Source: Tethya wilhelma (lineage: Eukaryota; Porifera; Demospongiae; Tethyida; Tethyidae). From it: a stretch of 64,000 bases of DNA. The stretch spans positions 11,809,823-11,873,822 of the forward strand of contig CAXIPT010000001.1 of the NCBI GenBank assembly GCA_964030475.1. Direction: 5' to 3'. Shown in pieces: positions 62,401 to 64,000 of this stretch. The position numbers and the translations under genes are program-made. The notes under the pieces are model-generated. The model was not told the DNA's origin. It worked only from the letters and a program-made list of their open reading frames with translations, and did no database searches. Numbering within the stretch: position 1 is the first letter of the stretch; each line of letters begins with the position of its first letter.

Positions 62401-64000
62401 CACTCTGCTACTAACTCACTTCTTGGCGTATCAAAGGAGGCTAGTCGTTATCGTGTAAAGGACAAAGCTGATCGTGCAACTACAGAACAGGTTCTTGATC
62501 CTCGTACTCGTATGATACTATTTAAGCTTCTAGGACGAAATATTATCACTGGGATCAATGGTTGTGTCAGTACTGGCAAAGAGGCCAATATTTACTTTGC
62601 TACAAGTCCCAATGAGGATTGTGCAGTGAAGATCTACAAAACTTCCATTCTAATATTCAAAGACAGGGATAAGTATGTTACTGGAGAATTTCGCTTTCGG
62701 CATGGTTACTCCAAACATAACCCTCGGAAAATGGTTCAGTTGTGGGCTGAAAAGGAGATGCGAAACTTGACTAGGATGCACACGAATGGTGTATTATGTC
62801 CTAAGCCTATTATCCTTCGAAGTCATGTCTTAGTGATGGAATTCATTGGCAAAAATGGGTGGCCTTCACCAAAGCTCAAAGATGTTCATCTGACAGAAGG
62901 GAAAGCGAGAGAGCTATACCTGGAATGTGTTATGATTATACGGACTCTCTTTCACAAATGCAAGCTAGTTCATGCTGATCTCAGTGAATATAACATATTA
63001 CTTCATGATGGCCACCTCTGTGTGATTGATGTGTCACAAGCTGTTGAACATGATCACCCACAGGCATTGGATTTTCTGAGGAAAGATTGTCGTAATATCA
63101 CAGAGTTTTTCCGTCGAAATTGTGTTTGTGTAATGACTATAAAGGACTTATTTGATTTTGTGATTGATGTTACAATCACTGATGAAAACATAGATGATTA
63201 CTTGGAACAGGCACAGAAACGTGCCTTGTTGTATCAAGAACATACAACATCATCTCAAGAAGAAGTAACTGCAGCTGTTTTCCAACAGGTTTTTATTCCT
63301 AAAAGTTTGGGAGAAGTTGTAAAATATGAAGAACATTATGAGGACATACAGCAAGGAAGAGAGAGTGATATCTTATATCCAACAGCTACTGGAATGAAGG
63401 CAGATCTTTCAGGACCGCAAATCATCCCACAGCTATTGAGCAAAGAAGGTACTGTTTGGTGTGAATTGTTCATACAGATGCAGATTTCTATTCTTGACCA
63501 TTGGTGTGTGCGTAACACACAGAGGGTTATGGTAGTCTTTGTACATGTCTGTCTGTTTGTTAGTTTGCACTTAATTATTAATTCTTGTCAAAAATGATTG
63601 ACAGCTCCAGGAACAAATTGAAAACCCTTACATTCATAACTTAGTGATATGCTACATGTACTTGCTGAGACTGAGGGTGCATGTGTGCTTCTCTGAGTGC
63701 TTTTTTTGGCTGTGCCTATCGATCACACCTATGTGTGGTATAAATTATTTAGAGATACAGTTGAAGGCTTACACTGAACTTTCCTCTGCTATATACTCTG
63801 CATGCTTGGTCTTAGCTTTGCACCTAAACCCCTGAGGGTACTAGTCTATGCCAAGGCCCTGTTTTCTATGTGTTTCCAGCTTGCATTTGCATGAAGACAC
63901 CAAAAATACACAACTGGAAACACGTTTTAAAAACGCACTTCAAAGGAGAGAGTTTTGAAACAAAGTACATTTACTCCATGTGTAAATGGCATAAATGCAA
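59415..64000 (+). CDS. RIOK1: RIOK1 atypical kinase, 3' end outside the window
   Basis: Exon 1 (59415-59612, 66 codons, acidic: EEEDSDEWSFDVDSCDFHDE) and a long exon 2 (62350-63448). Joined, 432 residues are visible. RIO1 signatures: nucleotide loop GCVSTGKEANIY (137-148), AVKIYKTSILIFKDRDKYV with the ATP-binding Lys160, hinge LVMEFIG, catalytic loop LVHADLSEYNIL with Asp276 and Asn281, metal-binding IDVSQAVEHDHP with Asp293, LDFLRKDCRNI. The Asp-Asp spacing of 17 equals that of human RIOK1. The enzyme acts in the cytoplasm on late 40S pre-ribosomes and binds PRMT5. Exon 2 ends with a donor (gaag-gtactg). The next acceptor-like site at 63604 leads to a stop after a few codons, so I expect the real next exon, with the lysine-rich tail, beyond 64000. 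Confidence 0.93.
60151..60473. mobile_element. Small hAT-like non-autonomous element in RIOK1 intron 1
   Basis: Starts cagtggcggatccagggggg and ends with aaatcctagatctgccactg; cagtggcggatcc is a terminus I recall from many animal hAT MITEs. An internal hairpin (gagggtttcaattgaaaccctc) lies near the left end. The flanks share aaatt, too short and shifted to be a clean 8-bp duplication. Confidence 0.7.
60822..60926. mobile_element. Diverged MITE of the taccgtatagc type in RIOK1 intron
   Basis: Left tactgtatgggcatcgcaca, right acgttcccgctatacaata; the interior has repeated ctgtgaaagtta words. Both tips are diverged and the left subterminal part seems lost. Confidence 0.4.
60927..62349. other. 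Rest of RIOK1 intron 1, no exon seen
   Basis: Contains two words of the ggggcgagcctgagc family (about 61519 and, inverted, 62117-62137), also present near 19919, 41142 and 41694. Those two may be the ends of a roughly 620-bp element. I see no coding. Confidence 0.45.

Noticed and set aside
63604..63624. Short last exon of RIOK1 ending at a TGA
   Set aside because: It would give a tail of about five residues, without the lysine-rich C-terminus known in the family; the true exon is probably outside the window.

Overview
This is a eukaryotic (animal) nuclear window, AT-rich, with GT-AG introns, many short inverted-repeat transposons and draft-assembly gaps (one 310-base N block at 8598-8907 and single Ns near 44291, 47771 and 50843). 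Rac1, RIOK1, NSMCE2 and CCDC166-like genes together indicate a metazoan. Compact coding exons, very dense MITEs, a Crypton-like recombinase, a MULE and a CXC-type repetitive gene fit an early-branching animal, most likely a demosponge. The species assignment is inference.

Layout. 1-16 kb is a transposon graveyard: a broken Crypton-type tyrosine recombinase (83-812); a MULE transposon apparently spanning 3027-12957, which carries a nested two-copy TIR element (3540-6149, with a 7-bp target duplication) and a dead minus-strand non-LTR retrotransposon (about 9728-12870); then a broken cysteine-rich gene with a terminal CXC motif (13664-15612). 16.5-44 kb holds three host genes whose exons I could join with consistent phases: NSMCE2 (SUMO E3 ligase, + strand, 4 exons, 235 aa); a 12-exon minus-strand adaptor of 721 aa with an SH3 domain, a possible TIG/DBB (BCAP/BANK-like) N-terminal half and a tyrosine/proline-rich tail including a YxxM motif; and, divergent from it across 128 bp, a CCDC166-like coiled-coil gene (+, 7 exons, 292 aa). 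Their shared promoter carries an RFX X-box-like site.

44-51 kb is repetitive: hairpin repeats, a tandem repeat of about 320 bp, microsatellites, and an inverted duplicate (47772-48971) of the whole bidirectional promoter plus the first two exons of both divergent genes. Small fragments of a Helitron-associated ORF and a subtilase-like ORF follow at 50.5-50.9 kb. 55-64 kb carries Rac1 (+, 7 exons, 192 aa) and RIOK1 (+, complete RIO kinase core, 3' end beyond the window).

The host genes are not an operon. Rac1 and the SH3 adaptor both belong to cytoplasmic signalling, NSMCE2 to SMC5/6 genome maintenance and RIOK1 to 40S ribosome maturation. The most interesting items are the possible SH3-bearing BCAP/BANK/Dof-like adaptor, the inverted duplication of an intact bidirectional promoter, and a dispersed set of at least nine MITEs that share one terminal word (taccgtatagc) but have different interiors.
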